Origin: Kudoa neothunni
Taxonomy: Eukaryota > Cnidaria
Reading direction: 5' to 3'
NCBI GenBank assembly: GCA_964304625.1
Contig: OZ199839.1
Location: 9,300,001-9,364,000 of the forward strand
DNA length: 64,000 nt
The notes beneath the pieces are model-generated. The model ran no database searches, had not been told where the DNA came from, and saw only the letters and a list, made by a program, of their open reading frames with translations. A program made the translations under genes and the position numbers. Positions 24,453 through 35,803 of this stretch are shown piece by piece; the first letter of the stretch is position 1, and each line of letters opens with the position of its first letter.

Positions 24453-27086
24453 ATGAGGGAGTATCCACCTCAAAAAATCCGCCCTTTGCGCTTATGCAAA
24501 CCTACCGATTTTATTATAAATCGTCTTAATACATTTATTAAATATGGAGTGAACACAAATATCTTTAAGAATATCAGTTAAAAAATCAATAAAAATGCGA
24601 CTTCGGTCGTTAACGTAGCGTGCGCATAACTTTGCGCGTTCTTTTTTTGTGCTTTATTTCCCCAAGTTTCCACATATATACAACTTTGAGGCTATCATTA
24701 TCTCTAAAATAGTCATATTATATCATTTAATTGTTAAAATCATATTTGGCTCGGCAGTAATAGATTTAGATATAAAGTTTGAATTTAAATTAACTTCTAT
24801 CCAGGAAGAATTTTTAAAAATTAAAAGTTTAGTTGATTAGAAATGTCAAAACCAACTAACTTTAGTTTATATAATTTTCTTAGTGGTTCATTTATTTAGT
24901 GGTGTGAGTAAATGTGATATTACTATGACTTTCATAATATTTCCCATATTTATAATACATTATAAACTCACATATTATTAAATGAATTACTATGTATGGA
25001 AAATACAATCACTGAATGAAAAAATTAATAATTAAAAAAAATCGTTTCGTATAAGAAGCTTACATAATGATCTTTAGTTCTAAAGATTAGACCAACGCAA
25101 ACATACTAAAAATGAAGCATTTAGTTTATTTTTATTATTTCTTCAACCAACAAGTAACTAATATTTGTTATAAATTTTTTAACAGCTTATATTACATGGA
25201 ATTAAAAAAATTATCGGCACACAAAAATATATATCACTTTTTAACTCGTTAGTGAATTCATTTGGTAGAGCTTATGTTCTATCAATCAAATGATTAACTT
25301 TTAAAATATTGGTAATAAACTGCGGTAGTGAAAATTGTATTCTCTATAACTTTAAAATGTACATAGCTTAATGATACTATATAAAAAAAGTTTAAATTGT
25401 ACTTATATAAAAGATACTAAATGTGTGTCCGAAAATCGAAGAAGAATCATACAATAAAATTGAATAAACCAATTTTCATTATTTCTGCTTCAATTATTAT
25501 TGGTAATGGAATATATCCTTGTTATTTCTTTCAAAATAAAATCGAAAAACTCCCATGAATTTTCATGTTTCGATCGTAACCTCTCCTTAGCCAGGTACAA
25601 ATGAAGCATATCTTTCGACACACCACTCATCCTTCGCAAAAGCTTGGTTTTTAAATGGTGCCATACAACCTCTACAGTGTTTGTATGATCCCCATTAGCT
25701 GTAACGTATTCTTTTGAGTGGTTTATAGCTATATGATTATACCCCCAAATTCTTAATCGTTTGTACCCTTTCCATTCGTTTGTGTATATTGTGGAGTAAT
25801 GTGATACCTCTTGAAGAATTAGGGGTATAAGAGTATATTTTTCCCTTCGATCCACAAAAAAAAATCTCGGCTCCAGCAATTTACGTTTACCTTCATCGTC
25901 AACGGAGTATTCACAAATCTCAACTACCCACAGACCTTCTATTCTGTTCTCATATCTTTCGACATTAATGCCACCAGATTCATCATCCGTGTCATCATCA
26001 TCATCATCTGATGATGCTGGAGAATAGGTTTCATTAGGAGCGCTTCTCCAGACATCTGTTCCCAAGTACCTAACACGATTATTTTTCCGTTTTCCCCTCA
26101 AAAAGCATTCGTCTATTTGAATAATTCTTTTTCCGTCGAAATTTTCACGCTACTGAAAACCTCCCCAACAAATTTTTCTTAAAGATGAATACCAATATGT
26201 AATAGTTTTGCCTGTTATTCTAGTTAAAATAATCACCTGGCATCTAAGCTCTTCCATAACCCACAAATAAATCAGTTCAAAAATATCGGAAACCAATAAC
26301 TTGGAAGAATTATCATGAAATTTCTTCATAATTCCAAAGAAAGTTGAGGCTCTTGGAGAGAAGAATTTCCTACAATCATTTCTACAATTATATTCATAAT
26401 AATTTCGGCAACATTAAATCCCTTTGAAACAGATATAAGTGAATTTTTCTGATTCACAAATAAATTGTAGGTCTGTGGAATTGTTTTTAACCTCCGTTCA
26501 ATCTTTAATTTACAGGTGTTATACCTACGACAATTTTTGCAGCTGTTCGGCATTTCCTGCAATAGACCTTTCCTGGTTAAGAAATTCAGCAAGGTTTCTT
26601 GATCTAGAAGCAACTTGTAAAACTGGCGCTGTGACTCAAATTCTACCATTACTAAGCTTCAGTCGGTAGCGTGTCACAGAAACTTTTCAAATATAGCTCA
26701 TTAATTCATCTCTGATCAAAATTTTTTAAACTTATAATTAAAATCACAAAAACTATACCTAACACCCCAAATGTAGAACTAAAGTTGGGATCTATTGATA
26801 ATTCTAATGGTATCATAGAATTTAATTAAACTGAACATAATGATAGCCTCAAAGTTGTATATATGTGGAAACTTGGGGAAATAAAGCACAAAAAAGAACG
26901 CGCAAAGTTACACGCACGCTACGTTAAAGACCGAAGTCGCATTTTTATTGATATTTTTAAACTGGTATTCTTAAAGATATCTGTGTTCACTCCATATTTA
27001 AAAAATGTATAAAGACGATTTATAATAAAATCGGTAGGTTTGCATAAGCGCAAAGGGCGGATTTTTTGAGATGGATACTCCCTCAT
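24453..27086 (-). mobile_element. Merlin (IS1016-type) DNA transposon with about 250-bp inverted repeats
   Basis: Terminal inverted repeats of about 250 bp (24453-24701 and 26837-27086) begin ATGAGGGAGTATCCA and are nearly identical. Flanking 8-mers CAACGATA (24445-24452) and CACCGATG (27087-27094) agree at six positions, consistent with the 8-9 bp duplication of Merlin. The interior carries an ISXO2/IS1016-like transposase on the minus strand. The element interrupts a hAT transposase. Confidence 0.85.
25490..26649 (-). pseudogene. Merlin transposase (DDE_Tnp_IS1595/ISXO2-like), decayed
   Basis: Two open blocks, 26326-26649 and 25490-26160 or so, are joined by a stretch that still reads like the family (IFELIYLWVMEELRCQ, WYSSLRKICWGGF) but changes frame and has a stop. 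The N-terminal block has a CKNCRRYNTC cysteine cluster typical of the zinc-binding head. The catalytic core shows the first Asp in IIQIDECFLRGKRK and the Glu in HTNTVEVVWHHLK. The second acidic position, normally S-D-x-W-x-A-Y, reads YTNEWKGY, so the Asp is Asn. A linker of Asp residues (SSDDDDDDTDDE) interrupts the core. Non-functional as it stands. Confidence 0.8.
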
Positions 27087-28100
27087 CACCGATGGTTGTC
27101 ACTAGAACAAGCCAGCCGTCGCAGAATACTCGATCAATGGAATGCAGTTAAAATGTTTTTAGGTACTGCAATATCAGAAAATGATTTTCAATCAGCTAAA
27201 TTAATAAATCATAAATTCAAAAAACCAACTAATCATATGTATATTGAATTCTTAAACTTTATATTCCCAATAGTGAACAAACTTAATCTTGAATTCCAAT
27301 CAGAAACCTTTCGAATACACAAGCTAAAAAATTCAATTAGTTTTGCAGTAAAAGTCATTCTCAGTTTATTTATGAAAAGAGAAATAATTAAAAATGTGAA
27401 TATTTGGAATATTAATAACCCTTCTAATTATCTTCCATTAGTTGGTGTTTGTCATGGAACCAAAGCAACTTGCATCTATACAATGAATTCTTCCATAATA
27501 AATTCATAAGAATATCTCCAATATGAAATGAATACATATAATTTCTATATTTCCCTAACAAAAGAAATATTTGATCGCTTTCTATATAATAATTCATTTA
27601 AAGAACTTGAATTGTTCGAGGCAACGGATCCAAATAACGTAAATGAAGGTAAGCCTGAGTTAATCATACCCCTCGCAGCAAGATTCCCCAATCTTATATC
27701 GGATGAAGATTAAACCAATGTGGATATGGAATGGAGACAATTAACTCTCGAAGACTCAAATGTTTATTCGAAAAGTAATCCAGAAAAATTTTGATACGAT
27801 GTATCAGCAAAAAGAATCGAAGATGTTCCTAAATATCCATTAATTTCAAAACTAATGATGAGCTTGCTATGTTTACCTCATTCTTCAGTATGTGCCGAAA
27901 GAATATTTTCCCAATTGAACATAATCAAAACGAAAAATAGATCGTTATTGAAGGCCGAAACACTAAACAGCTAGATTTATTCGAAAAGTTGATTTTATAA
28001 TACAGATTTTACAAACTGGAACCCAGCTGAAAATTTAGTAAAAGCGTTCATAGAGAGAAACCTTTATGAAGATAATTATAATGAAACAACTTCATTTTAG
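27087..28100 (+). pseudogene. hAT transposase, C-terminal half, decayed
   Basis: Immediately after the Merlin end the frame reads HRWLSLEQASRRRILDQWN (27089-27160), a standard hAT segment, then a 147-codon open stretch. Further on VYLGTKATLHLYNEF and, after frame changes, PLISKLMMSLLCLPHSS and IFSQLNIIKTKNRSLL (about 27840-27960) give the hAT dimerisation region. Several stops and shifts are present. The upstream half should lie left of 24445, but I could only match a few residues there. Confidence 0.75.
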
Positions 28101-29628
28101 ATAGAAAAAACCATTTGAAATAATTACGTTTTTATCCTTAATCTCTTTGTTTGTTTATTAAATGTTGGTACGGTTTTCAAAAATTACTGGTACTTTTTCG
28201 CTAATCTTCTGGTTACTCTGGGTGCATTACACCACTTTTTTCACGTGATATCGACAATATATCAGATTCCGTGACATTGTTCTAATTTTCAACGTTATAA
28301 ATTACACTATTTACATTTTCATCACCTGAATTAAATTTTTCATATATTTTCCGGTTAAAATGCAGAATAATGGCCGCGTTGATCTAACTAAGGATTATAA
28401 TTAGGCCGGACGTTAATCCTAGATTTTTTAAATCTAATTAGTATGATATTTGTTAAACATTTAACGATTGGAATGAATAGATTTCATTCAACAAATTATT
28501 TTTGATATTAACCTTATCCATTTGGTACAATTATTCCGATAAGGATTGTATAAAATAGGGGATTCCTTTTCTTAGAGACATATAATTAATAATAGGGGAT
28601 AGCTAATGAGAAAATTATGACAATCCATTAAAATCACAATTGTCACACTCGAATTTAATGATAAATAAATGTTACGTTATTCGAATGAGTGTTAATGCTT
28701 GTAAGAATAATTGAAAGGGCTAAGAGTTCAATATAATATTATGATAACTATTTTTGATTATTAATAGAATGCCAAAAAGTAACCTAATAATGATTCAATT
28801 CTGATAAATACAATATGTAAAATATTTAACGGGTTGGTTTTTGTTCGTTGTCGCTGATCAAAATTCTGACCATTATTCTTAATATATTTTAAATAAATCA
28901 TATGAAAATATAATTATTTAATTAATTTATTATTTTATCAATTTAAATTTTACATATCATTTTATGATATAGTAATTCTTATTATATTTAATTAAAAATT
29001 AAGCATTACATTATATAAACGTTGGTATATAAAAATAATAAAAAAATAATAATTCAAGCAGGATGAAAAATTCAATAAATCCAACAGAATTCTAATTTAT
29101 TTATTAAAGTAGTAAAAATATATTTTAAATTTAAAAAATAATTTAACAACTATTAGTTCCCTTAATCGTGTACAATTAAGAGAAATTTAATTAATTTTTC
29201 AACTCGTGATAAAAATATCTCGACTAAATTAATGAATTTAATGAATTTATTAAATTCAATAATTTCGTAATTTTCAGAAATAATGATATTTTATTGCGTT
29301 AGGTTTGATAATAACGTCATTTCTTGATAATAATGAGCCATTATTTTCACACGATCTACAAAGATCACTAAAATTACACGACAATTTTTGCGATTGAGTG
29401 CTATTTATTTTTTATTTTTACACTGTAATAGTTCTTAAACCGTACAAATTAATATAACAATTCAAGATATAGCACATAGTAATTTTATTAAGTGTTGGAT
29501 AACGATAGTGATTGCGTATTTGTTGAAAAATGATTAATAATGGTTGGCATTCGAAACACTAATCACTCTCTTGTTAGCTCATGGTGTATTAAAAACAAGA
29601 TTTTGCGATTAACTCCCTTAATAATTTA
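28101..29628. other. AT-rich intergenic region
   Basis: I see no gene or clear element end. The first part is presumably the 3' flank of the hAT relic. A slightly GC-richer stretch lies at 28370-28420 (AATGGCCGCGTTGATC...GGCCGGACG). Confidence 0.4.
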
Positions 29629-30488
29629 ACTTAGAGACCTTTTATTATCATTTGAGGAAGGTTCACGTAGAGATTACGACAAATTAAGTAGGTGGGGCTA
29701 TATGAAGATTAATGTGATCGATTCATTCTTCTCAGGGCTTATTAAGAAATTTCATGCTAGGACATTAATACAGAACCTAAGCGTTAACAAATTACGCAAT
29801 ATTTTATGCATTTGAATGTTGTAACATATTTTTAATTGATATTTTAGTAAAAAAATAACTCAGACAAATCAGATTTAGATTTAACGAATTACGATTAGAT
29901 GAAAACTTGAATCGTATTTTTAGCACTAAAAATGATCTAGCTGAGTGCGTTCCGGTGGGAATAAATGTATCAGTGCGGCATCAACTCACAACTTTACAGA
30001 TTTACTGGAAATATTGCGCAGGATTGTATGTTAAAAAAAAGGATTAATTACGAAAAGTTCAGTGAATTGATTAGGAAATTCCGATATACTTACTTCACAT
30101 TGTTACTCTCTATTGATTCTATCGTATATTATTGTTCGAGGAAAGAATATTCTCATCGCTGACTCTGTAGATTCGTTTTATCCGATGATAGTTGGTGATC
30201 TCACAACCACTCACACCGACTGTATTCAAATAATTCATCTAATTTGGACACACTTAAAATTATGTAATTATTTATTCACTATCAAAAATATAGGGGAAGA
30301 TGACAAAAAAAGTTACATTCTTCAGTTGGTTGTGCAATCCATCACAAGCAAAGACTCACCATTACGAGTTTATAATGATGACTCGGAGTTGATTCCAATC
30401 TCAAATTTTGGTTTCGCCTTGTTCGAGTTGGTTGACAAGGTTTGAATTTTTGAATATATTCTAACAGTTCCACCACATTGAGATTAAA
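29629..30488 (+). CDS. Unassigned multi-exon gene just upstream of GPCPD1
   Basis: Three coding blocks look real. Block one, 29629-29816, includes FEEGSRRDYDKL and LIKKFHARTLIQNLSVNKL and may contain a 48-bp frame-neutral intron (29684-29731). Block two, about 29865-30000, reads NELRLDENLNRIFSTKN and AECVPVGINVSVRHQL. Block three, 30113-30441, reads IIVRGKNILIADSVDSFYP, then SITSKDSPLRVYNDDSEL, and joins across a 28-bp intron (30442-30469) to a short end, FHHIEIK. The phases between blocks one, two and three were not resolved. No domain recognised. It might instead be the 5' part of GPCPD1, but the stop at about 30488 argues against that. Confidence 0.4.
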
Positions 30489-30788
30489 TAACATTGTAAT
30501 TGCACTGTTAAATGGTTTCAATTTTCTCCAAAATATCTACCATCTACTATCTACTATACACAATCGTGAGGAGATTCTATAGTTACTAATGTGTAACTGC
30601 TATTTAATCTTTATTTACGGATGCCGAATGATTATTTCAATAAGAACTTCATTACTTTAAACTCGTTTCTTTCTTTCTTTATTTATTTATGTAAATATTT
30701 ATAGAATTTAAGTGGTGGAAGGCTGTCTTGCCAATCTTATTGAATTCATTGCATTTATTGAGTTTATTTGTGACATTATATCTCGTAG

Positions 30789-32784
30789 AAATATAAAAAA
30801 TCAAACAAATGCAATATAAACGGCTACAAACTTCGTTTCGATAACAACTCTCTATCTCCAACTCCTATTTCTCACTCTAATGTTGTCGATATCGATCATG
30901 GAGAAGAAGTCCTCGTAGAACCGTGCAGCTTCATCCAATATAAAATCGAGGTTAGGAAATTAAATAATTTAAAATTGAAACTCCAGCTTCGGATCAACGG
31001 CAATGTTGAAGTTTTGTTTGCCACCTTCCTAGGCACGCAATTCTACCATGATTATGAGTCACCCCATAAATCCATTGTTGGAACGGTTATGAACGAGGAT
31101 TTCAGTGTGGTTGGAGAAATCAAATGTAACTTTTATCATTTAATGTAATCTACTATGTTGAGTTCTATAATTGTAGTGGAGTACACAATTCTTAAGCCAT
31201 GGATGAGGCATGCCGAGTTCAATAAAAAATTCGATAAATATTCCATAGTTTCAGATCCTTGCAGTCGACCTATTATGGTTGGTCATCGAGGATCTGGTGT
31301 TACTTATTGTGAAAAGTAATTAATGTTGTTGTTCTAATGAGTGTATCGAAATTTATTGATTTAGCCCATCCGAATACATGGAAAACTCCATCAACTCATT
31401 CATTGCCGCCTACGAATGCGGAGCTGACTTTGTCGAACTTGATATCCAACTCACAAAAGATAACAATATCGTTGTTTTTCATGATACTGATACTTGTGTT
31501 GTTTTGCCAACAAATAAAAATTTGTCTGAGAAGAAAAAATCGAAAAAACGACTTAAGAGAAATAATAGTCATGATGAACCAGTAGATTGCTACAATAACA
31601 GCCAAACCGGGATTGAAATCAGTTGTGATGGTTACCACGATAAACATAATATGGATTTCGGCAGTGACTGCCAACTGCATGACACTGATTGTGATTCATG
31701 TAGTACCGCTGACTCGGTCTCTTCGCTTAATGTTTCGATTCGTCATTTAAATATGAATCAACTAAGAACTCATAAGGTAGATCTTAGCTGAAGTTGAGAA
31801 TTAATATAATTGATTTGGAATCTTAGTTTATCAACTCGAAAACCGACTTAACCAACTACATCAAATCAAGCTCCGCAAATTCGAACGACCTAAACAATGA
31901 TCAACAAACTCAATTTTCCAATCCAATTGGAGGTCTCTTCCCAACATTATCAGAGGTTCATTTCATTTCAAATAATCTTAGACTTCACAATTATTTCCTC
32001 CATTTGTTAGGTACTCAAAGAACTACCTTTGAATCTTGGTGTCAATATTGAGATTAAATCACCTCAAGAATCAAAAGCAATTTATACTAAACGTACATAT
32101 TGTGATCATATTGAGTAGAATGGGCTATGGGAAAATGATTACGGCCAAAATTATGATAGAAACAAACTAATTGATCTCACTTTGGATGTGATATTCCATG
32201 AGAAACAAACATTACGTAGAATCATATTTTCAAGTTTTGATCCTTGGATATGTACAATGTATGCATAATATGCTTACTGGTGTGGTAGTGTTAATTAAAA
32301 TTGTTGCTAGGCTTCGGTACAAACAAGACAGATACCCAGTGTTGTTGTTGGTCGAGGCCAATGCCGAATCCATAGCCGGATCCACTGACATTCGCATATC
32401 TACTGTGGATGGAGCTGTTTTATTTGCTGCAGGAGAAAAACTCGACGTATTTACTATATTATTTCTTTTAATGTTACTTTATCAGAGGATATTATTATTA
32501 TTATTTTTGTTTAATTAGGGAGTTGTTTGCTACATCAATCCGATTTTGCATAGAATAGATAGTGTTGTTAATACCGCTCGTCAATTCGACTTGGTTTTCT
32601 TCACTTACGGCGAAAGCAATAATATTCTAGAAAATATTATATTGCAATCAAAAGCCAATGTTGATGGTATTATTACCGACAGGTGATTTTATTAGTTTAG
32701 ATCAATAACACATATCACCACTTTTTTAGGTTGAAAGAACTGCTCCCTCAAATTGTCAAACCAGTCAACAAACATAACACATAA
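30789..32784 (+). CDS. GPCPD1: Glycerophosphocholine phosphodiesterase GPCPD1-like, 5' end unresolved, one in-frame TAG
   Basis: Predicted to hydrolyse glycerophosphocholine to choline and glycerol-3-phosphate. The central part (VEPCSFIQYKIEVRKLNNLK, VVGEIK / EYTILKPWMRH) aligns with the region before the catalytic domain in human GPCPD1. The GDPD domain follows: IMVGHRGSG (catalytic His), NSINSFIAAYECGADFVELD (metal-binding Glu and Asp), VFHDTD (second His), VLKELPLNLGVNIEIK, IIFSSFDPWICTM, YPVLLLVEANAES, ANVDGIITDR. Exons after 30789: to 31125, 31177-31315, 31365-31776, 31827 onward, 32011-32258, 32311 onward, ending 32784. An insert of about 80 residues rich in Ser, Asp, Asn and Lys follows the second catalytic His. 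The exon at 32011 has a TAG at 32116-32118 in frame between CDHIE and NGLWENDY. The N-terminal CBM20 domain of the human protein was not found. Confidence 0.8.
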
Positions 32785-33345
32785 TTTGTTTTGTCGATCT
32801 GTTTTATTAACCGAATATATCTCGTTAGTAGGTATAGCATAATGTAATGTGTAGTGATGAGTTTTGTTTTTTCTATTCTTGCCTTTCTTGGTCTATCGGT
32901 TGAGTATGGCTTAATTAGTGACGTTAATATGGCAATGATAGAATTGTATCAATTTTGAGAAATGGAAAGTAAGTTCTGGTTACTAATCTATAAATTATAT
33001 CTTATACAATATAAGATGTCGTTATTATTACCTAATTCTAATAATGGTAATTTTCCTGACTTTTCGCATTTTAAGCCACCAGCCTATTAACGAAAATTCA
33101 AATTTAATTAAATTCATGTTATTTTTTGTACTTTAAATTTTAAGGCATAGAAAGTAAATCATAATTTGTCAATCTTCGAAATTCTTTAAGGTAAGATCAC
33201 CTGCAACTACACCAACGCTTCTCAGTTATGAGTGCGAGGTTAGATCGTAATTTAGAATCCTTCTTTAAAAAATGTTTAATGTAAATTATCGATTTCTCGA
33301 TCTGTAAAACGTAAAAACTCGATGAATACATCATTGTTCTGTTTC
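32785..33345. other. Intergenic region
   Basis: No gene or repeat recognised; AT-rich 3' flank of GPCPD1. Confidence 0.4.
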
Positions 33346-33353
33346 GTTTAACG

Positions 33354-34028
33354 CGGTGTTTCCCAACTGTGGGCGCGAAAAAGTGTTGGTTGGGCATAGA
33401 AATTTTTGAACGTTTAATGAACGGCGGAAAATCCTGAGTATTGGTGTGACATAGATAATGGTGAGATAATTTGGCAGTATGGTGTACTTTGAAGCCAATA
33501 TCGCTGATTTTTAAGTGGCCGTTAATATCATAAAAAAATACAAAAACAAAAGATTAATTATATACAAATTAATAATATTAATATTTAACATGCCCTTATC
33601 CGAATAGAATCAGAATGGTTTAAATCTCAATCTTGCTCTATTTAGAATCATATACCCCTTTTTTTGATTAAACTTAATATAATATTGAATGATTTTGTAT
33701 TTATATAATATAAATTATATTATTAATTTTTGGCTCATTAGCCCCGCATACGCGAAAGTTTTTCTTAATGAAGATTGGATTATTAAGAGTTTCATTCGAA
33801 ACTATTTTTGAAGGAATGAATAACTAATGATGTTAATTATTAAATTATAAATTTTAATGAGAAACAAAGTATATATTAATTGTTTTCATATTTAAATGTG
33901 ATATAGAATTATAGTTAAGATAATAAAAAGTTTAAGTAAAAAAATAAATACTTTTGAAGGAGATGGAGAACGGATTTTGTTTTTAATAAAAAAGTGGGGC
34001 GCGATATAAAAGAGTTTGGGAAACGTTA
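33354..34028. mobile_element. Non-autonomous hAT element (675 bp) with 8-bp target duplication
   Basis: The left end CGGTGTTTCCCAACTGTGGG and the inverted right end TAACGTTTCCCAAACTC are variants of the CAGTGTTTCCCAA terminus found in many hAT families. Flanking 8-mers are GTTTAACG (33346-33353) and GTTTAATG (34029-34036), 7 of 8 identical. A shared GGGCGCG / CGCGCCCC sits just inside each end. No transposase inside. Confidence 0.75.
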
Positions 34029-34520
34029 GTTTAATGAGTTTTCATTTTTTCAAAATAATTCAGGAATATCTTACGAGATCAATTTAATTCCATAATTTAA
34101 TCAATAACACACGAATTGCTTAATTTAGAAGTGAACCTGATTGTCAATACATTAAAATGTGAAATAAAAAAGTAATTTGTTTGGGGGAAATTTTAAAATA
34201 TAGAAATTACACAACAACTATGAAACGAAATTATATTTACCAAATGCTCGACGGAAGTTGTATATTACACGTAAGTCTAATAAACCCACGAAATTTGATG
34301 GGGATACGTCTTTCCGTATATTGAACGGGTGAGGGTTTTGTTTTCTCATAAAACCACGTTAGAGTTCGATTAGAGTTGGTAAACATTTGTATACATACAA
34401 ACTTAAGATAGCACGTCGCTTTTACTTGTGATTTGAGAATATTTTGTAAATTTACAAACAGATAAATATCCTAGTTTCTTAACGGTCACAATTCTAGGCA
34501 AACAATTGGTATTTAAAGCG

Positions 34521-34790
34521 TTATAGGTGTTGGCTATATAAGAATATAGGACCCAGTCGATTAAAACTTCTAACATAATTCTTATTAGTAGAAAAAAAAT
34601 ATAACTTTGAGTGTGACTCACGTAATAATGAGCGTCGACCTAAATTATCAGGTAGCATAAGATATCTTTGGTAATCATTACATATTTCGAAGAAGTTGCA
34701 ATTTTCCTGATTGGGACTAGGACTCATTACCTCTGGAGTTCCTGTCGAATGGTCATACGTCTCATCCACATGCTCGTCGTGGATTTTCAA
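34521..34790 (-). CDS. Possible exon pair of an unassigned minus-strand gene
   Basis: A 90-codon open frame with acidic, non-repetitive content (IHDEHVDETYDHSTGTPE, then NFFEICNDYQRYLMLPDN). A GT-AG pair of 24 bp after TPE would splice cleanly to NCNFFEIC. There is no ATG in frame at the start; an ATG at about 34815 is followed by a stop. Could be an orphan exon or pseudogene. No domain recognised. Confidence 0.3.
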   Translation of the reverse strand: MKIHDEHVDETYDHSTGTPEVMSPSPNQENCNFFEICNDYQRYLMLPDNLGRRSLLRESHSKLYFFSTNKNYVRSFNRLGPIFLYSQHL

Positions 34791-35803
34791 TTAAGAAAAT
34801 GTTTTCTGTTTCATTTTGTGGATGTTTAATGTAATGTTATCAACAACAAAGAATTTATCGATTATTTCACCTCATTAATATTTAACATATATGAGTTAAT
34901 CTAAATATTGATGTAATGTGTATAGTGTTTCCAGGCATTGCTGTAAAAAATTACTCTGCATTGACTAAAATCTAGATATTTTAGTTCGATAAATAAAATT
35001 AATCATCTAATTAAATTAAATTAAATTAAATAAGACTCGTTTTCTTCAATATCATTCCTAAATTAATTTTTCTTTATCCTGATATATTACTCAGGAAAAT
35101 ACAAAATAAAATTACAAAATACATAAAATGTATATTATCTAATTATATATTCTATGAAAGGTATTCTTTTATTTATTCATTTCAATTAAAAACAATATTT
35201 AAACATTTTTCTATATCATTCATACACTGAATTGGAGGTTCAAAATTTAATTCTCCCGCTCATATTTATTAAATTAAATATATATAATTTAATAGAATTT
35301 TATAGTTGAATTCTAATATAATTAATTACACTATATAATATGAGCATGTGTATGCTCTTGGATGGGTGAATTCTGTATGTTTTTAATACATGAATTCTTT
35401 TGAATACAGTGAAAGAGATAAATGTAATTAGAGGCAAAAAATCAATAAACTTTAAATATTTAAAAAATTCAAAGTTAAATAGTTAAAACTATTTATATGT
35501 ATATAAATAAAACTGAATAATTTAAAAAATAAGGACTAATATAGCCAAATATAAATTAAATGTTCATATACTGAAAATAACGTGTAAAAACAACATAAAC
35601 CCGAGAGAAATGCGTGAATTCTGTTTATTAAAAATTGACTTTAATTCATTTCTCCTATTTGTAAAATAATCATAAATTTATAAATTAATAATCATCTTTC
35701 AGTGAATAAATTCAATTTAGAGAAATGTTAATTTTTTATCAAACTAGAAAACCGATTCCCATAAATAACTTACTAATGCGCTGACATCTGAAATTCATTA
35801 CAA
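34791..35803. other. AT-rich intergenic region
   Basis: No gene or element seen; very AT-rich with simple runs such as (TTAAA)n near 35010. Confidence 0.4.
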
